Under the pieces are notes generated by a model, which saw only the letters and a program-made list of their open reading frames with translations, did no database searches and was not told where the DNA came from. Shown here piece by piece: positions 1 to 8,587 of a stretch of 60,244 nt of DNA (positions are counted from its first letter, which is position 1; every line of letters begins with the position of its first letter). Source of the DNA: Clostridium sp. D53t1_180928_C8. Lineage in GTDB: Bacteria > Bacillota > Clostridia > Clostridiales > Clostridiaceae. The DNA is taken from positions 1 to 60,244 of the forward strand of contig NZ_JADPEL010000020.1 in assembly GCF_015667795.1 (NCBI RefSeq), given 5' to 3'. Position numbers and translations under genes: made by a program.

Positions 1-53
1 TATATAATTAATAATAATAGGTAATATAAATAATTAATAGGTTGAGGTTAAAT

Positions 54-1742
54 ATGTTAAAACTTATTTTAAAACTAATAGAGTCATTAAGTTATCCTGC
101 TTGGATAATTAAAAATAATCAATTAATACATTTTAATAATGAATTATCACTACTTTTTAATACAAAAATATCTACTATAGATTATAGTAATAATAAACTA
201 AAAATAAATAATAATTTAATACAAAATTCTTCAAATAATTTTTTCTTGATTAATAATACTCAATATTCTCTCAGTTATATTTCAGAGTATATTAATGATA
301 TAAATTATAAGATCTATTTTCTTAAAAATGACCTTACTAATTTATCAGAAAATCCTATAGAATCAAATGAAATTCTTAAGACAGTTATAGATAACGTTCC
401 CCAACTGATCTTCTTTAAAGATACTCAAGGTATCTATAAGGTTGCAAACAAAACATGTCTTGATTTTTATTCAGAAAAAGGTATAAATAATATAATTGGA
501 AAAAGTGATTCTGAATTAAAACTAGATAAAGTTTTTTTAAATACATGTGAAAAAAATGATAAAATTGTCATTTCTAAAAGAAAACCTTTATACATAGAAG
601 AACGAATTAATTCTAATAACACACAACAAATATTTCAAACAATAAAAACACCAGTAATAGATAAGAATAATGACTTTATCGGAATAGTTGGGGTTGCACA
701 TGATATTACAGAACAGAAAAAATTTGAAGAAAACCTAAAACACTTAAGCTATACCGATTCCTTGACTGGCCTTCATAACAGAGCTTATTTTACTAAAAAA
801 GTTAATGAACTTATAGAAGAAGAGGCTTTTCCAATCCGAATAATTATGGGTGATGTTAATGGATTAAAAATGGTTAATGATACCTTCGGCCATATAGAAG
901 GTGATAACCTAATAATAGCAATATCAAATAAACTTAAATCTCTTTATAATAATGATTTAATATTTAGATGGGGAGGTGATGAGTTTATTTTACTTGTGCC
1001 TAATTGTAATTCTTGTGTTGAATGTGATTTAATGAAAAAAATTACTACCATTGATAATGCTTCACTAACTACAAACTTCACTCTTTCCCTATCTATAGGT
1101 TCATCAATTATAAAAAACAAATATGATAATCTTGATGATGCTCTAAAGGATGCTGAAAGTAAACTTTATAGCCATAAGCTTTTAGTGGGAAAAAATGTTC
1201 GAATAGCTATTTTAACTAACTTAATTAAAACATTACGTATAAAAAATATTGAAAATATCGAACATATAGATCGCGTTATAAACTTATGCTTAAAGCTTGG
1301 TAAAAAGCTTAAGTTATCTTTAGAAACTTTAGATGAATTAGTTTTAATCGCTAAACTTCATGATATAGGTAAAATTGCTATTCCTGAAGAAATTTTGTTG
1401 AAACCAGGAAGCTTAAGTTATGAAGAATTTGAAATAATTAAGACTCACTCTGAAAAAGGTTATCGACTATTAATGACAATTCCTGAGCTTAACCATATTG
1501 CAAAAGGGATATTATCTCATCACGAAAATTATGATGGTAGTGGATATCCCCTTGGATTATCAAAGAGTGAAATTCCTTTAATTTCAAGGATTTTTTCTAT
1601 TGTTGATGCCTATGATACAATGACTAATAAGTCACTTTATAATAAAACTAAAACAAAATTTGAAGCTATAGAAGAACTAAAAAAATGTTCCGGAACACAA
1701 TTTGATCCTAAAATAGTTGAATTGTTTTGTTCTATTCTGTAA
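54..1742 (+). CDS. PAS-GGDEF-HD-GYP hybrid c-di-GMP enzyme
   Basis: Predicted bifunctional cyclic di-GMP enzyme of 562 residues. In order: an N-terminal PAS-like half (about 1-100), a PAS domain (about 105-220, ending in the usual DITEQK-type linker), a diguanylate cyclase domain with intact GGDEF at about 307-311, and an HD-GYP phosphodiesterase domain with HDIG at about 436-439 and HHENYDGSGYP near 488. Both active-site signatures are intact. The usual RxxD inhibitory site five residues before GGDEF reads YNND, so classical product inhibition is probably lost. No membrane segment is seen, so it should be cytosolic. I chose ATG 54 because GAGG (44-47) sits six bases upstream; the in-frame TTG at 42 overlaps that site. 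Family is certain; net synthesis or breakdown of c-di-GMP cannot be told. Confidence 0.93.
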   Translation: MLKLILKLIESLSYPAWIIKNNQLIHFNNELSLLFNTKISTIDYSNNKLKINNNLIQNSSNNFFLINNTQYSLSYISEYINDINYKIYFLKNDLTNLSENPIESNEILKTVIDNVPQLIFFKDTQGIYKVANKTCLDFYSEKGINNIIGKSDSELKLDKVFLNTCEKNDKIVISKRKPLYIEERINSNNTQQIFQTIKTPVIDKNNDFIGIVGVAHDITEQKKFEENLKHLSYTDSLTGLHNRAYFTKKVNELIEEEAFPIRIIMGDVNGLKMVNDTFGHIEGDNLIIAISNKLKSLYNNDLIFRWGGDEFILLVPNCNSCVECDLMKKITTIDNASLTTNFTLSLSIGSSIIKNKYDNLDDALKDAESKLYSHKLLVGKNVRIAILTNLIKTLRIKNIENIEHIDRVINLCLKLGKKLKLSLETLDELVLIAKLHDIGKIAIPEEILLKPGSLSYEEFEIIKTHSEKGYRLLMTIPELNHIAKGILSHHENYDGSGYPLGLSKSEIPLISRIFSIVDAYDTMTNKSLYNKTKTKFEAIEELKKCSGTQFDPKIVELFCSIL

Positions 1743-1952
1743 TTTTTTATATTAATCTCTTGTTTTTTTTTGTGTTTTTTTATCTAATTTACTTGTATAA
1801 AATTGGTCAACCTTATATTTACTTTAATTTCCATAAATGTTATTATATATAATTGTAGGATGGCCAAACTACTGCCAAAGAATTTGAAATTAGATGAAAT
1901 TAATGAGTATTAATTTTTAAAAATATAACTTAAAATAGGGAGAGATTTTTTT

Positions 1953-2297
1953 ATGAGATATTACATTCTTAGGACAAATGCAAAAACAGAGGGTACTCCT
2001 CACAAGTTACTTAATGGATACAATTTTAAAATAAATAATTTAAATGCAGAAAGATTAATTAGTGATGCCAAAGATGAAGACATTTTCTATTTACTATATA
2101 ACATTTCAGAAAAAAAATTTGTAGAACAAGGATTAATTAAAAGCATTGAATCAAATAGACCTACAAATAAATATGAAGCTTTATTTCAATCAAGAAAACC
2201 TTTAAATATTCAGTACTTACCATATTCTACTCCTAACTGTTGTATAATTCCTACATCTAAACAAAGAGTAGAAGAACTTCTTAATATTGCAGTTTAA
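1953..2297 (+). CDS. hypothetical protein, 114 aa
   Basis: Not recognised. A small soluble protein without signal peptide or membrane segment, with an AGGGAGAG ribosome binding site 8-15 bases before the ATG. It has a mixed alpha/beta look: a central stretch (about 43-65) reads as charged residues, then FYLLYNIS, then a lysine-rich turn and GLIKSI, which vaguely recalls PUA/EVE/ASCH-like folds, but this is a weak impression. A CC pair lies near residue 96. It stands alone, followed by a terminator hairpin, so it is probably a single-gene transcript. Codon use and base composition match its neighbours. Confidence 0.7.
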   Translation: MRYYILRTNAKTEGTPHKLLNGYNFKINNLNAERLISDAKDEDIFYLLYNISEKKFVEQGLIKSIESNRPTNKYEALFQSRKPLNIQYLPYSTPNCCIIPTSKQRVEELLNIAV

Positions 2298-2353
2298 TCA
2301 AATTGCATATTATATATTATTTTAAGTAATACTAGTTTAAAGCTTGGAATAAT

Positions 2354-2390
2354 AAAGGAGCTTATATTTGGGCTCCTTTAAATTTTCCTT
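2354..2390. terminator. intrinsic terminator hairpin
   Basis: AAAGGAGC (2354-2361) pairs with GCTCCTTT (2372-2379) around a ten-base loop, followed by a T-rich run. It ends the 114-aa gene and may also serve the convergent lipoprotein gene. Confidence 0.75.
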
Positions 2391-2404
2391 TTCGTACATT
2401 ATTT

Positions 2405-2968
2405 TTAATTATCCATTTTAGTTGTTAATGGAAAACCTGCATCTGGTGTTATATCTTTATTTAATGTATCTTTAGCTTTTACTGTTGAAATATCAATTTT
2501 AGGTTGTAATGTTGCATTTAATGGATAAATTTCATTATCAAATTTTAATACGACATTATACGCTTCATTTATTCCTCCACCTGATACAGTAACAATTAAA
2601 TCATTAAAGGAATTAGTGACATCAGTGCTAATTATTATAGGCATATTCATTTCAATAGTTTTTGAAATAAATTCATATCCTTCATCAAGAGATTGAAAAA
2701 TTATCATTGTCCCACCTGCAGTACCACTAAAATCATCACCCCAAAGATAAACTATAACTTCATCTTTGTTATCATCATTTAAATCTTTATAAAAATAAAC
2801 ATACCTATCATTATTCCCTTCCTCAACGCCACTAACATCAAAAATAGCTTCTACCAACTTAGGATTCGATTTTGAATTATCATTTGGCGCTTCAGTATCC
2901 TTTTTCGTACATCCAACTAATACTACTAATAAAATTAATGAAAATAATATAATATTCGTTTTTCTCAT
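2405..2968 (-). CDS. putative lipoprotein, 187 aa
   Basis: Secreted lipoprotein of unknown role. The N-terminus is a lipoprotein signal: MRKT, a hydrophobic stretch, then the lipobox VLVGC with Cys at about 20 for lipid attachment on the outer face of the membrane. After a charged, disordered linker, residues 55-70 contain DLNDDNKDEVIV, an FG-GAP/VCBS-like Asp-rich motif that often binds calcium in beta-propeller or repeat proteins. The rest looks like beta-strands with a Gly-rich turn (SGGGINEAY). A clear AAGGAGA ribosome binding site precedes the ATG. Monocistronic. The function cannot be named. Confidence 0.8.
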   Translation of the reverse strand: MRKTNIILFSLILLVVLVGCTKKDTEAPNDNSKSNPKLVEAIFDVSGVEEGNNDRYVYFYKDLNDDNKDEVIVYLWGDDFSGTAGGTMIIFQSLDEGYEFISKTIEMNMPIIISTDVTNSFNDLIVTVSGGGINEAYNVVLKFDNEIYPLNATLQPKIDISTVKAKDTLNKDITPDAGFPLTTKMDN

Positions 2969-3047
2969 TTTAATTTTCTCCTTTCTTAAGTTTAATCAAT
3001 ATATAGATAGCTTCTTATATTATTTCCAATATTAAATATTTAATTAA

Positions 3048-3082
3048 TAAAAAAAAGATTAGCACAAATATGTACTAATCCT
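3048..3082 (-). terminator. terminator of glycogen phosphorylase gene
   Basis: On the minus strand GGATTAG (3075-3081) pairs with CTAATC (3057-3062), followed by a run of Ts, just after the stop of the phosphorylase gene. Confidence 0.75.
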
Positions 3083-3091
3083 TTTTTATTA

Positions 3092-5353
3092 TTATTTTAA
3101 TTTCCAGATATCATTATTGTATTGAGCAATTGTTCTATCTGAAGAGAAGAATCCTGCTTTACTTATATTTATTAAAACTTTTCTATTCCAAGTTTCTCTG
3201 TCTGAATAGTCTTCAAACACTTGATTTTTTGTTTTGATATAATCTTCAATATCAAGTAAAGTCATAAACCAATCTTTAACTATTAATTCATTGTGAAGTC
3301 TATTTAAGTTCACTTCATCTCCAACCTTTAACATTTCATCACTTACGATAAAGTCAACTAATTCTTTAATGTTTTCTTTTTCGTAATATTTCTTTGAAAC
3401 ATAATCAGCTTTTTTATAATGTTCAATTACTTGTTCACTTGATTCACCAAAGATATAGATGTTTTCATCTCCAACTAATTGATGAATTTCAACGTTTGCT
3501 CCATCTTCAGTTCCTAAAGTTAAAGCACCATTTAACATAAATTTCATGTTACCAGTTCCTGAAGCTTCTTTAGATGCTAAAGAAATTTGTTCTGAAACAT
3601 CACAAGCTGGTATTAACTTAGATGCCATAGTAACATTATAATTTTCAACCATAACAACTCTTAAATGTTTATTTACTTCTGGATCATTGTTAATGATTTC
3701 TTGTAAACAAAGAATTGTATGAATTATATCCTGTGCAATTATATAAGCTGGTGCAGCCTTTGCTCCAAATATCATTGTTATTGGGGTTGTAGGAATCTTT
3801 CCTGCTTTTATATCTAAATATTTATGAATGATGTATAAAACATTCATTTGTTGTCTCTTATATTCATGAAGTCTCTTTATTTGAATATCAAATATTGAAT
3901 TTTCATCTATTTCAATATTTTGCTTTTCTTTTAAATAATTCTTTAATGCAATCTTATTGTTCTTTTTAATTTCTCCAAGCTTTGATAATACATCTTTGTT
4001 ATCAATATATTTACCTAAATCCTCTAACTTAGTTGCATCTACCTTGAAGTCTTCTCCAATAAGTTCAGTAATATAATTAGTTAATTCATTATTACAGTGG
4101 ATTAACCATCTTCTGAAAGTTATACCATTTGTTTTATTATTAAACTTTTCTGGATATATATCATAGAATGGCTTTAACTCTTCTTGTTCTAATATTTCTG
4201 TATGAAGAGCCGCAACACCATTTACACTAAATCCATAGTGAATATCCATATGAGCCATGTGTACTCTATCATCTTTATCTATAATATAAACTCTTTCATC
4301 ATCAAATTTTTCTCTTACTTGATTATCTAACTCTCTAATTATTGGCATTAGTTGTGGAACAACTTTTTCTAAGTACGCTATTGGCCATTTTTCTAATGCT
4401 TCTGCTAATATTGTATGATTTGTATATGCACAAGCCTTGGTAACGATACCGATAGCTTCATGCATTTCTATACCCTTTTCTCCTAATAATCTTATTAATT
4501 CTGGTATAACCATTGAAGGGTGTGTATCGTTAATTTGAACTACTACATGCTCATGTAATTTGTGTAAATCATATCCGTTTTCTTCTGCTTCTAAAAGAAT
4601 TAATTGTGCTGCATTACTTACCATGAAATATTGTTGATATATTCTTAATAAGTGTCCTGCTTCATCACTATCATCTGGATATAAGAATAAAGTTAAATTT
4701 TCTTTAATATCTTCTTTATCAAAATTTATTCCATCTTGTACCAATGTTTCATCAATAGTATCTATATCAAATAATCTTAATTTATTTGAAGCTTGATTAT
4801 ATCCTGTAACATCTATGTCATATAAAGTTGAAGTTACTTTAAATCCACCGAATAAAACATCAAATTTAATATTAGATTTATTTAACCAACTTTCTGGAGT
4901 TATCCATGGATTCTTTTCTGCAGTTTGTTTATTATTTTTAAATACTTGCTTAAATAATCCATAGTGGTAGTTAAGTCCAACCCCATCACCATTTAATCCT
5001 AAAGTTGCTATTGAATCTAAGAAACATGCAGCTAGTCTTCCAAGACCACCATTTCCTAATGAAGGTTCTAATTCCATTTCTTCTATTTCAGTTAAATCTT
5101 TACCATTAGCAGCTAATACTTCTTTAACTTCATCATAAAGTCCTAAATTTATTAAATTATTTGATAATAACTTCCCAATTAAGAATTCTGCTGATATATA
5201 ATATAATTTTTTATTTCCTTTATTTGTACCTTTATTATTAATGCATCCCTTTGTCATTTCTAACAATGCTAAATATACTTCTTCGTTAGTTGCATTTTCT
5301 ATTGTTTTTTGAAATCTATTTTTTAAGATTTCAGCTAAATTATTTTTTACCAT
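3092..5353 (-). CDS. glgP: glycogen/alpha-glucan phosphorylase
   Basis: Glycogen phosphorylase (EC 2.4.1.1 family, GT35): phosphorolytic removal of glucose-1-phosphate from alpha-1,4-glucans, cytosolic, PLP-dependent. At 753 residues it is slightly shorter than E. coli MalP/GlgP. Diagnostic blocks are visible: [17 protein letters not shown] near residue 95, [12 protein letters not shown] in the middle, RIHEYKRQ-like KRLHEYKRQ, and the PLP site [17 protein letters not shown] with the Schiff-base lysine at about 603, followed by [10 protein letters not shown]. The ATG has a GGTGGGA ribosome binding site. It stands alone, with no glgC/A/D or malQ next to it, and ends at its own terminator. MalP-type maltodextrin use cannot be excluded. 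Confidence 0.96.
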   Translation of the reverse strand: MVKNNLAEILKNRFQKTIENATNEEVYLALLEMTKGCINNKGTNKGNKKLYYISAEFLIGKLLSNNLINLGLYDEVKEVLAANGKDLTEIEEMELEPSLGNGGLGRLAACFLDSIATLGLNGDGVGLNYHYGLFKQVFKNNKQTAEKNPWITPESWLNKSNIKFDVLFGGFKVTSTLYDIDVTGYNQASNKLRLFDIDTIDETLVQDGINFDKEDIKENLTLFLYPDDSDEAGHLLRIYQQYFMVSNAAQLILLEAEENGYDLHKLHEHVVVQINDTHPSMVIPELIRLLGEKGIEMHEAIGIVTKACAYTNHTILAEALEKWPIAYLEKVVPQLMPIIRELDNQVREKFDDERVYIIDKDDRVHMAHMDIHYGFSVNGVAALHTEILEQEELKPFYDIYPEKFNNKTNGITFRRWLIHCNNELTNYITELIGEDFKVDATKLEDLGKYIDNKDVLSKLGEIKKNNKIALKNYLKEKQNIEIDENSIFDIQIKRLHEYKRQQMNVLYIIHKYLDIKAGKIPTTPITMIFGAKAAPAYIIAQDIIHTILCLQEIINNDPEVNKHLRVVMVENYNVTMASKLIPACDVSEQISLASKEASGTGNMKFMLNGALTLGTEDGANVEIHQLVGDENIYIFGESSEQVIEHYKKADYVSKKYYEKENIKELVDFIVSDEMLKVGDEVNLNRLHNELIVKDWFMTLLDIEDYIKTKNQVFEDYSDRETWNRKVLINISKAGFFSSDRTIAQYNNDIWKLK

Positions 5354-5510
5354 AATAAATTATCCCACCTTAAATTCATTATTTTCTAATAATATATAAT
5401 TCAAATTTTTATTTTATGATTAATCATTTACAATTATATAATAACAATTTTTAAAAATAATCCTTGTACATTCTTTTTATTTTTTGTATATTTTTTATGT
5501 TATTTTTTTT

Positions 5511-5545
5511 AATAGTAGTTTTTTTTAAATAGTAGTTTTTTTTAA
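5511..5545. repeat. short tandem repeat, two copies, 17-nt period
   Basis: AATAGTAGTTTTTTTTAA occurs twice in a row (5511-5528 and 5528-5545). It lies in the 284-base gap between the murE and glgP genes, which otherwise holds only the murE terminator, and presumably the glgP promoter, which I could not pin down. Confidence 0.7.
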
Positions 5546-5591
5546 TTTTTACTTAGCTTTTGTAAACATTTTCATTTTTATGTTAAATTTT

Positions 5592-5628
5592 TCTAAAAAT
5601 AATAGGTATAAAGAAATTTATACCTATT
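5592..5628 (-). terminator. terminator of murE
   Basis: A perfect 12-bp stem, AATAGGTATAAA (5601-5612) with TTTATACCTATT (5617-5628), has a 4-base loop. On the minus strand it is followed by ATTTTTAG, ten bases after the murE stop. Confidence 0.8.
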
Positions 5629-5637
5629 ATAAAAATA

Positions 5638-7113
5638 TTATATTGTATTAAAATAATTTATAACCGTCTCCTTATCACTAAAATGATGTTTAACAGTTCC
5701 AACTATTTGATAATCTTCATGTCCTTTTCCTGCAATTACAACTATATCATCATGTCCAGCAATTTTACAAGCATATTCTATTGCATCTTTTCTATCCTCA
5801 ATCACTGTATGACTATCTGTAATTCCAACTATAATATCATCAATTATTTGTTTAGGATCTTCAGTTCTTGGATTATCTGAAGTTACTATAGCTATATCAC
5901 TATACTTTGCCGCAATATTTCCCATTATGGGTCTCTTTGTTCTATCTCTATCTCCACCACAGCCGAATACAGTTATTATTTTTCCTTTAGTAACTTCCTT
6001 CATAGTTTTTAAAATATTTTCAAGCGCATCTGGAGTATGTGCATAGTCAACTACAACTGTACACTCCATTTTATCATGATAAACTCTCTCACATCTTCCA
6101 TCTACAGCTTTCATAGTCTCAAATGCTTCTATAACATCTTTTACAGATACATATTCACCTACTACTAACATTCCTATAACACCTAAAGCATTATATATAT
6201 TATAAAGTCCTGCTATGTGAAGCTTAACTCTTCCCTTAAACTCATCACCAATATATAAATCAAACTCTGAACCATTTGCTGCTAAATCTAAATTTTCTGC
6301 TCTAACATATCCATGTTCTACTCCGTAAGATGTTACAACTTTATCATCCTTATTAGTTTCATGTAATGTATTTAACATTCTCTTTCCATATTCATCATCA
6401 CAATTTATAACTGTACTTTTAGCCTCTTTAATAAATTTAAATTTTGCATTATAGTAATTTTCAAATGTTTTATGATAATCCATATGATCTTGAGTTAAGT
6501 TTGTAAACATACCTCTGCTAAAGTTTAACCCTTCAACTCTTCCCATTGCTGACGCATGAGATGATACCTCCATTAAACAGTATGTACATCCTGCTTCTCT
6601 CATATCTTTAATAAGTCTAAATAATTCTATCGCTTCAGGAGTTGTCATAGCTGTTGGTATTTTTTTATCTCCAATATAATTAGCAATAGTTCCTATAAGT
6701 CCAACTTTATCTCCTGCATGCTCTAGTATATGCTTCATCATATATGTTGAAGTAGTTTTTCCATTTGTACCTGTTACACCTAAGAAAACTAAATCTTTAT
6801 CTTGAATATTAAAGAATACTTTTGCAATTATAGCCATACATTCTCTAGTATCAGCAACTTTTATATATGCGATTCCATCTTTAATATCTTTTATTTCTTT
6901 ACTATGGATAATAACTTTTGCCCCTTTTTCTATTGCATCATTTATTAAATCATGTCCATCAACTTTTACACCTATAACTGCAATAAATAAACTTCCATTT
7001 ACCACCTGTCTTGTGTCTCTTGTAATATCTATAACATCTATTTTTGAATAATCTATTTCATTTGTAGAAGTATAATCTAACTTTGAACTTTTTAATATTT
7101 CACTTAATACCAT
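5638..7113 (-). CDS. murE: UDP-MurNAc-tripeptide synthetase (DAP-type)
   Basis: Mur ligase adding the third stem-peptide residue to UDP-MurNAc-L-Ala-D-Glu in the cytosol, an ATP-dependent step of peptidoglycan synthesis. 491 residues, the usual length. The three Mur domains are visible: N-terminal UDP-binding domain, central ATPase with P-loop GVTGTNGKTTS (112-122) and a later LTQDHMDYH, and C-terminal domain with DYAHTPDALE and the substrate-selecting motif TSDNPRTEDP. DNPR marks use of diaminopimelate rather than lysine. An AGGGAGT ribosome binding site precedes the ATG. It is monocistronic here, away from the dcw cluster. MurE paralogues with other substrates exist, but the motif set is canonical. 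Confidence 0.95.
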   Translation of the reverse strand: MVLSEILKSSKLDYTSTNEIDYSKIDVIDITRDTRQVVNGSLFIAVIGVKVDGHDLINDAIEKGAKVIIHSKEIKDIKDGIAYIKVADTRECMAIIAKVFFNIQDKDLVFLGVTGTNGKTTSTYMMKHILEHAGDKVGLIGTIANYIGDKKIPTAMTTPEAIELFRLIKDMREAGCTYCLMEVSSHASAMGRVEGLNFSRGMFTNLTQDHMDYHKTFENYYNAKFKFIKEAKSTVINCDDEYGKRMLNTLHETNKDDKVVTSYGVEHGYVRAENLDLAANGSEFDLYIGDEFKGRVKLHIAGLYNIYNALGVIGMLVVGEYVSVKDVIEAFETMKAVDGRCERVYHDKMECTVVVDYAHTPDALENILKTMKEVTKGKIITVFGCGGDRDRTKRPIMGNIAAKYSDIAIVTSDNPRTEDPKQIIDDIIVGITDSHTVIEDRKDAIEYACKIAGHDDIVVIAGKGHEDYQIVGTVKHHFSDKETVINYFNTI

Positions 7114-7287
7114 TTTTAAACTCCCTATATTAAATTTATTTTTAACTATTTTTATAATAGTATATTTTCTTACTCATAATATTGTACATCATTTATTATT
7201 CTTTATCTATAAAAAGTGAGACTATTACTATAATAAACTCCTATTATTAATCTTAACCTTTTATTTTTATATTAAACACTTCCATCA
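7114..7287. other. non-coding stretch, nothing recognised
   Basis: A very AT-rich stretch upstream of murE and downstream of the decayed gene remnants. No gene or hairpin of note was seen; it should hold the murE promoter. Confidence 0.4.
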
Positions 7288-7530
7288 TTAACAATGCCAA
7301 TCTTCTGAAAAATCTAATTCATCTCCAATGTGATTACTAACCTCAACTTTTCTTTTTATAGCTTGTCCTAAAGTTACCTCTTTATTATTTATAATAATGA
7401 CTATTTTTATTATTTACTCTCACTCTTCTAAACCTAATATATCATCTCTAAAATACTCTGAATACCTTCTTATTAGATTCTTTTATACTCTGAAGCATTT
7501 TTTCTTACATCAATCATCTTAATATTAAAT
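7288..7530 (-). pseudogene. decayed small gene, frameshifted and stop-interrupted
   Basis: Reading the minus strand, 7288-7413 encodes an uninterrupted tail ending IGDELDFSEDWHC and a stop. Immediately upstream in the same frame is GLEE, then TGA-GAG-TAA, preceded by a protein-like run EYFRDDILGLEE. A further frame upstream reads MLQSIKESNKKVF (about 7458-7497) and should join EYFRDD after one frameshift; a third frame upstream reads FNIKMIDVRK. The pieces together look like one gene of roughly 75-85 codons broken by at least two frame changes and two stops. The protein family is not recognised. It lies beyond the terminator of the neighbouring operon. Confidence 0.5.
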
Positions 7531-7581
7531 TTAAATTTGCTAATGTGTTTAGTACTGAAAATTTAATTCTTATTTGCAAAT

Positions 7582-7616
7582 AAAAAAAACTATCCCTATT
7601 TTATTAAAGGATAGTT
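7582..7616 (-). terminator. terminator of the LRR operon
   Basis: AACTATCC (7588-7595) pairs with GGATAGTT (7609-7616). On the minus strand a run of eight Ts follows. It lies downstream of the gene ending at 7747 and should end the three-gene operon that starts near 10.6 kb. Confidence 0.8.
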
Positions 7617-7672
7617 GCATTTAATTTCGTCAACTGCCTAGCATAGTTATAAAAATCATTTTCAATTATTTC
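7604..7672 (-). pseudogene. gene-end remnant
   Basis: The minus strand reads about 23 codons, including ENDFYNYARQLTKLNATIL and a stop, with a stop codon just before the run. The residue mix is protein-like, but there is no start and no ribosome binding site. Probably the last piece of a deleted gene whose terminator (7582-7616) overlaps its end. Family unknown; low certainty. Confidence 0.3.
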
Positions 7673-7746
7673 TTTCTATAATTTAGTTAAAATTAATATT
7701 TTTTATTACTAAACAATAAAAAATGTATACTTACGACTTGCTATTT

Positions 7747-8106
7747 TTATATCAACTCAAATTCTAATGTCGCTTTTACAGTTACTTCCCTAGTATTTTC
7801 ATCTATTTCATATCTCCAGCTAACACTACCTATTACTACGTCTGTTGGCTTAAATCCAATATTATTATAGGTTGTATTGTATTCAACCTGTTCTTCTCCT
7901 ATAATATACTCAATTCCACCATCTTCACCACATTGTCCCGTATCTATTCTATAGGATTCCCATAATACTATCTTAATACTTACAATTTCTGAACTTATAA
8001 CACAAGAAGCCTCTATATCATCCTTCTTAATGGCAATCCACTCTAATTGCTCTGGCTTTATTAATTTCGCATCTAATGTATATATAATATCAACAGTCTT
8101 TTTCAT
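7747..8106 (-). CDS. hypothetical protein of the LRR operon, 119 aa
   Basis: Not recognised. Predicted soluble and mostly beta: alternating hydrophobic/charged strands (SCVISSEIVSIKIVLWESYRI, then a Gly-rich GQCGEDGG turn, and a C-terminal REVTVKATLEFELI). No signal peptide or membrane segment. Third and last gene of the minus-strand operon led by the LRR gene; it overlaps the stop of the preceding gene by 17 bases, so the two are translationally linked. I chose the ATG at 8106 because GAGGG lies just upstream; an in-frame ATG at 8118 overlaps that site. Two cysteines. A structural role with its neighbours is inference only. Confidence 0.75.
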   Translation of the reverse strand: MKKTVDIIYTLDAKLIKPEQLEWIAIKKDDIEASCVISSEIVSIKIVLWESYRIDTGQCGEDGGIEYIIGEEQVEYNTTYNNIGFKPTDVVIGSVSWRYEIDENTREVTVKATLEFELI

Positions 8107-8587
8107 TATTACCCTCATACTTTAAATTAGCTATTGCTTTAATAACTATAACTACTTGATTATCCCCCTCAAAATAATAAGATGCATATATACTATTATT
8201 ATCTATTGTAACATTAGGTGTTTCACCAATAATTCTACATAATTTATTAGTAAATTCAACATTAGTTCTTAACCTTTTTATTAAAGAATCACCTCCATCT
8301 TTATAAGTTATAACTTGTTTTATAAATCCATTAATAATCAAATATCCTTCCGAATTAACCGACTTATTAGAAATTATAATATCTGTAGTTATATTACTAA
8401 TTACTGAAGCTTTAGATAATTTTCCCTCAATAAAATAATTTAATGTTGCACTATAGCTTTCACCTTGAGGAAACACGTATATATATCCTTTACTTGAATC
8501 TAATATGCAGTTATCTTCAGCATTATTTGTTTCAACTTTATATTTATATTCTATATTTCCGGAAGTGACTACTAAGTCACCTATCAT
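8090..8587 (-). CDS. hypothetical protein of the LRR operon, 165 aa
   Basis: Not recognised. No signal peptide and no membrane segment. Probably all-beta, with many short strands (YIYVFPQGESYSATLNYF, then ASVISNITTDIIIS, then QVVIVIKAIANLKYEG), which suggests a sandwich fold resembling the second half of the paralogous proteins at 12.6-14.3 kb, though sequence similarity is not demonstrable by eye. Its start overlaps the end of the LRR gene by about 11 bases and its end overlaps the next gene, so the three genes form a tight operon. Cys at about 27, 116 and the C-terminus. Confidence 0.75.
   Translation of the reverse strand: MIGDLVVTSGNIEYKYKVETNNAEDNCILDSSKGYIYVFPQGESYSATLNYFIEGKLSKASVISNITTDIIISNKSVNSEGYLIINGFIKQVITYKDGGDSLIKRLRTNVEFTNKLCRIIGETPNVTIDNNSIYASYYFEGDNQVVIVIKAIANLKYEGNNEKDC

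Noticed and set aside
1860-1913. 17-codon ORF MAKLLPKNLKLDEINEY between the c-di-GMP gene and the 114-aa gene
   Set aside because: Protein-like, and a TATAAT lies just upstream, but the ribosome site is weak, it is very short and nothing confirms it; it may be a leader or a gene remnant.
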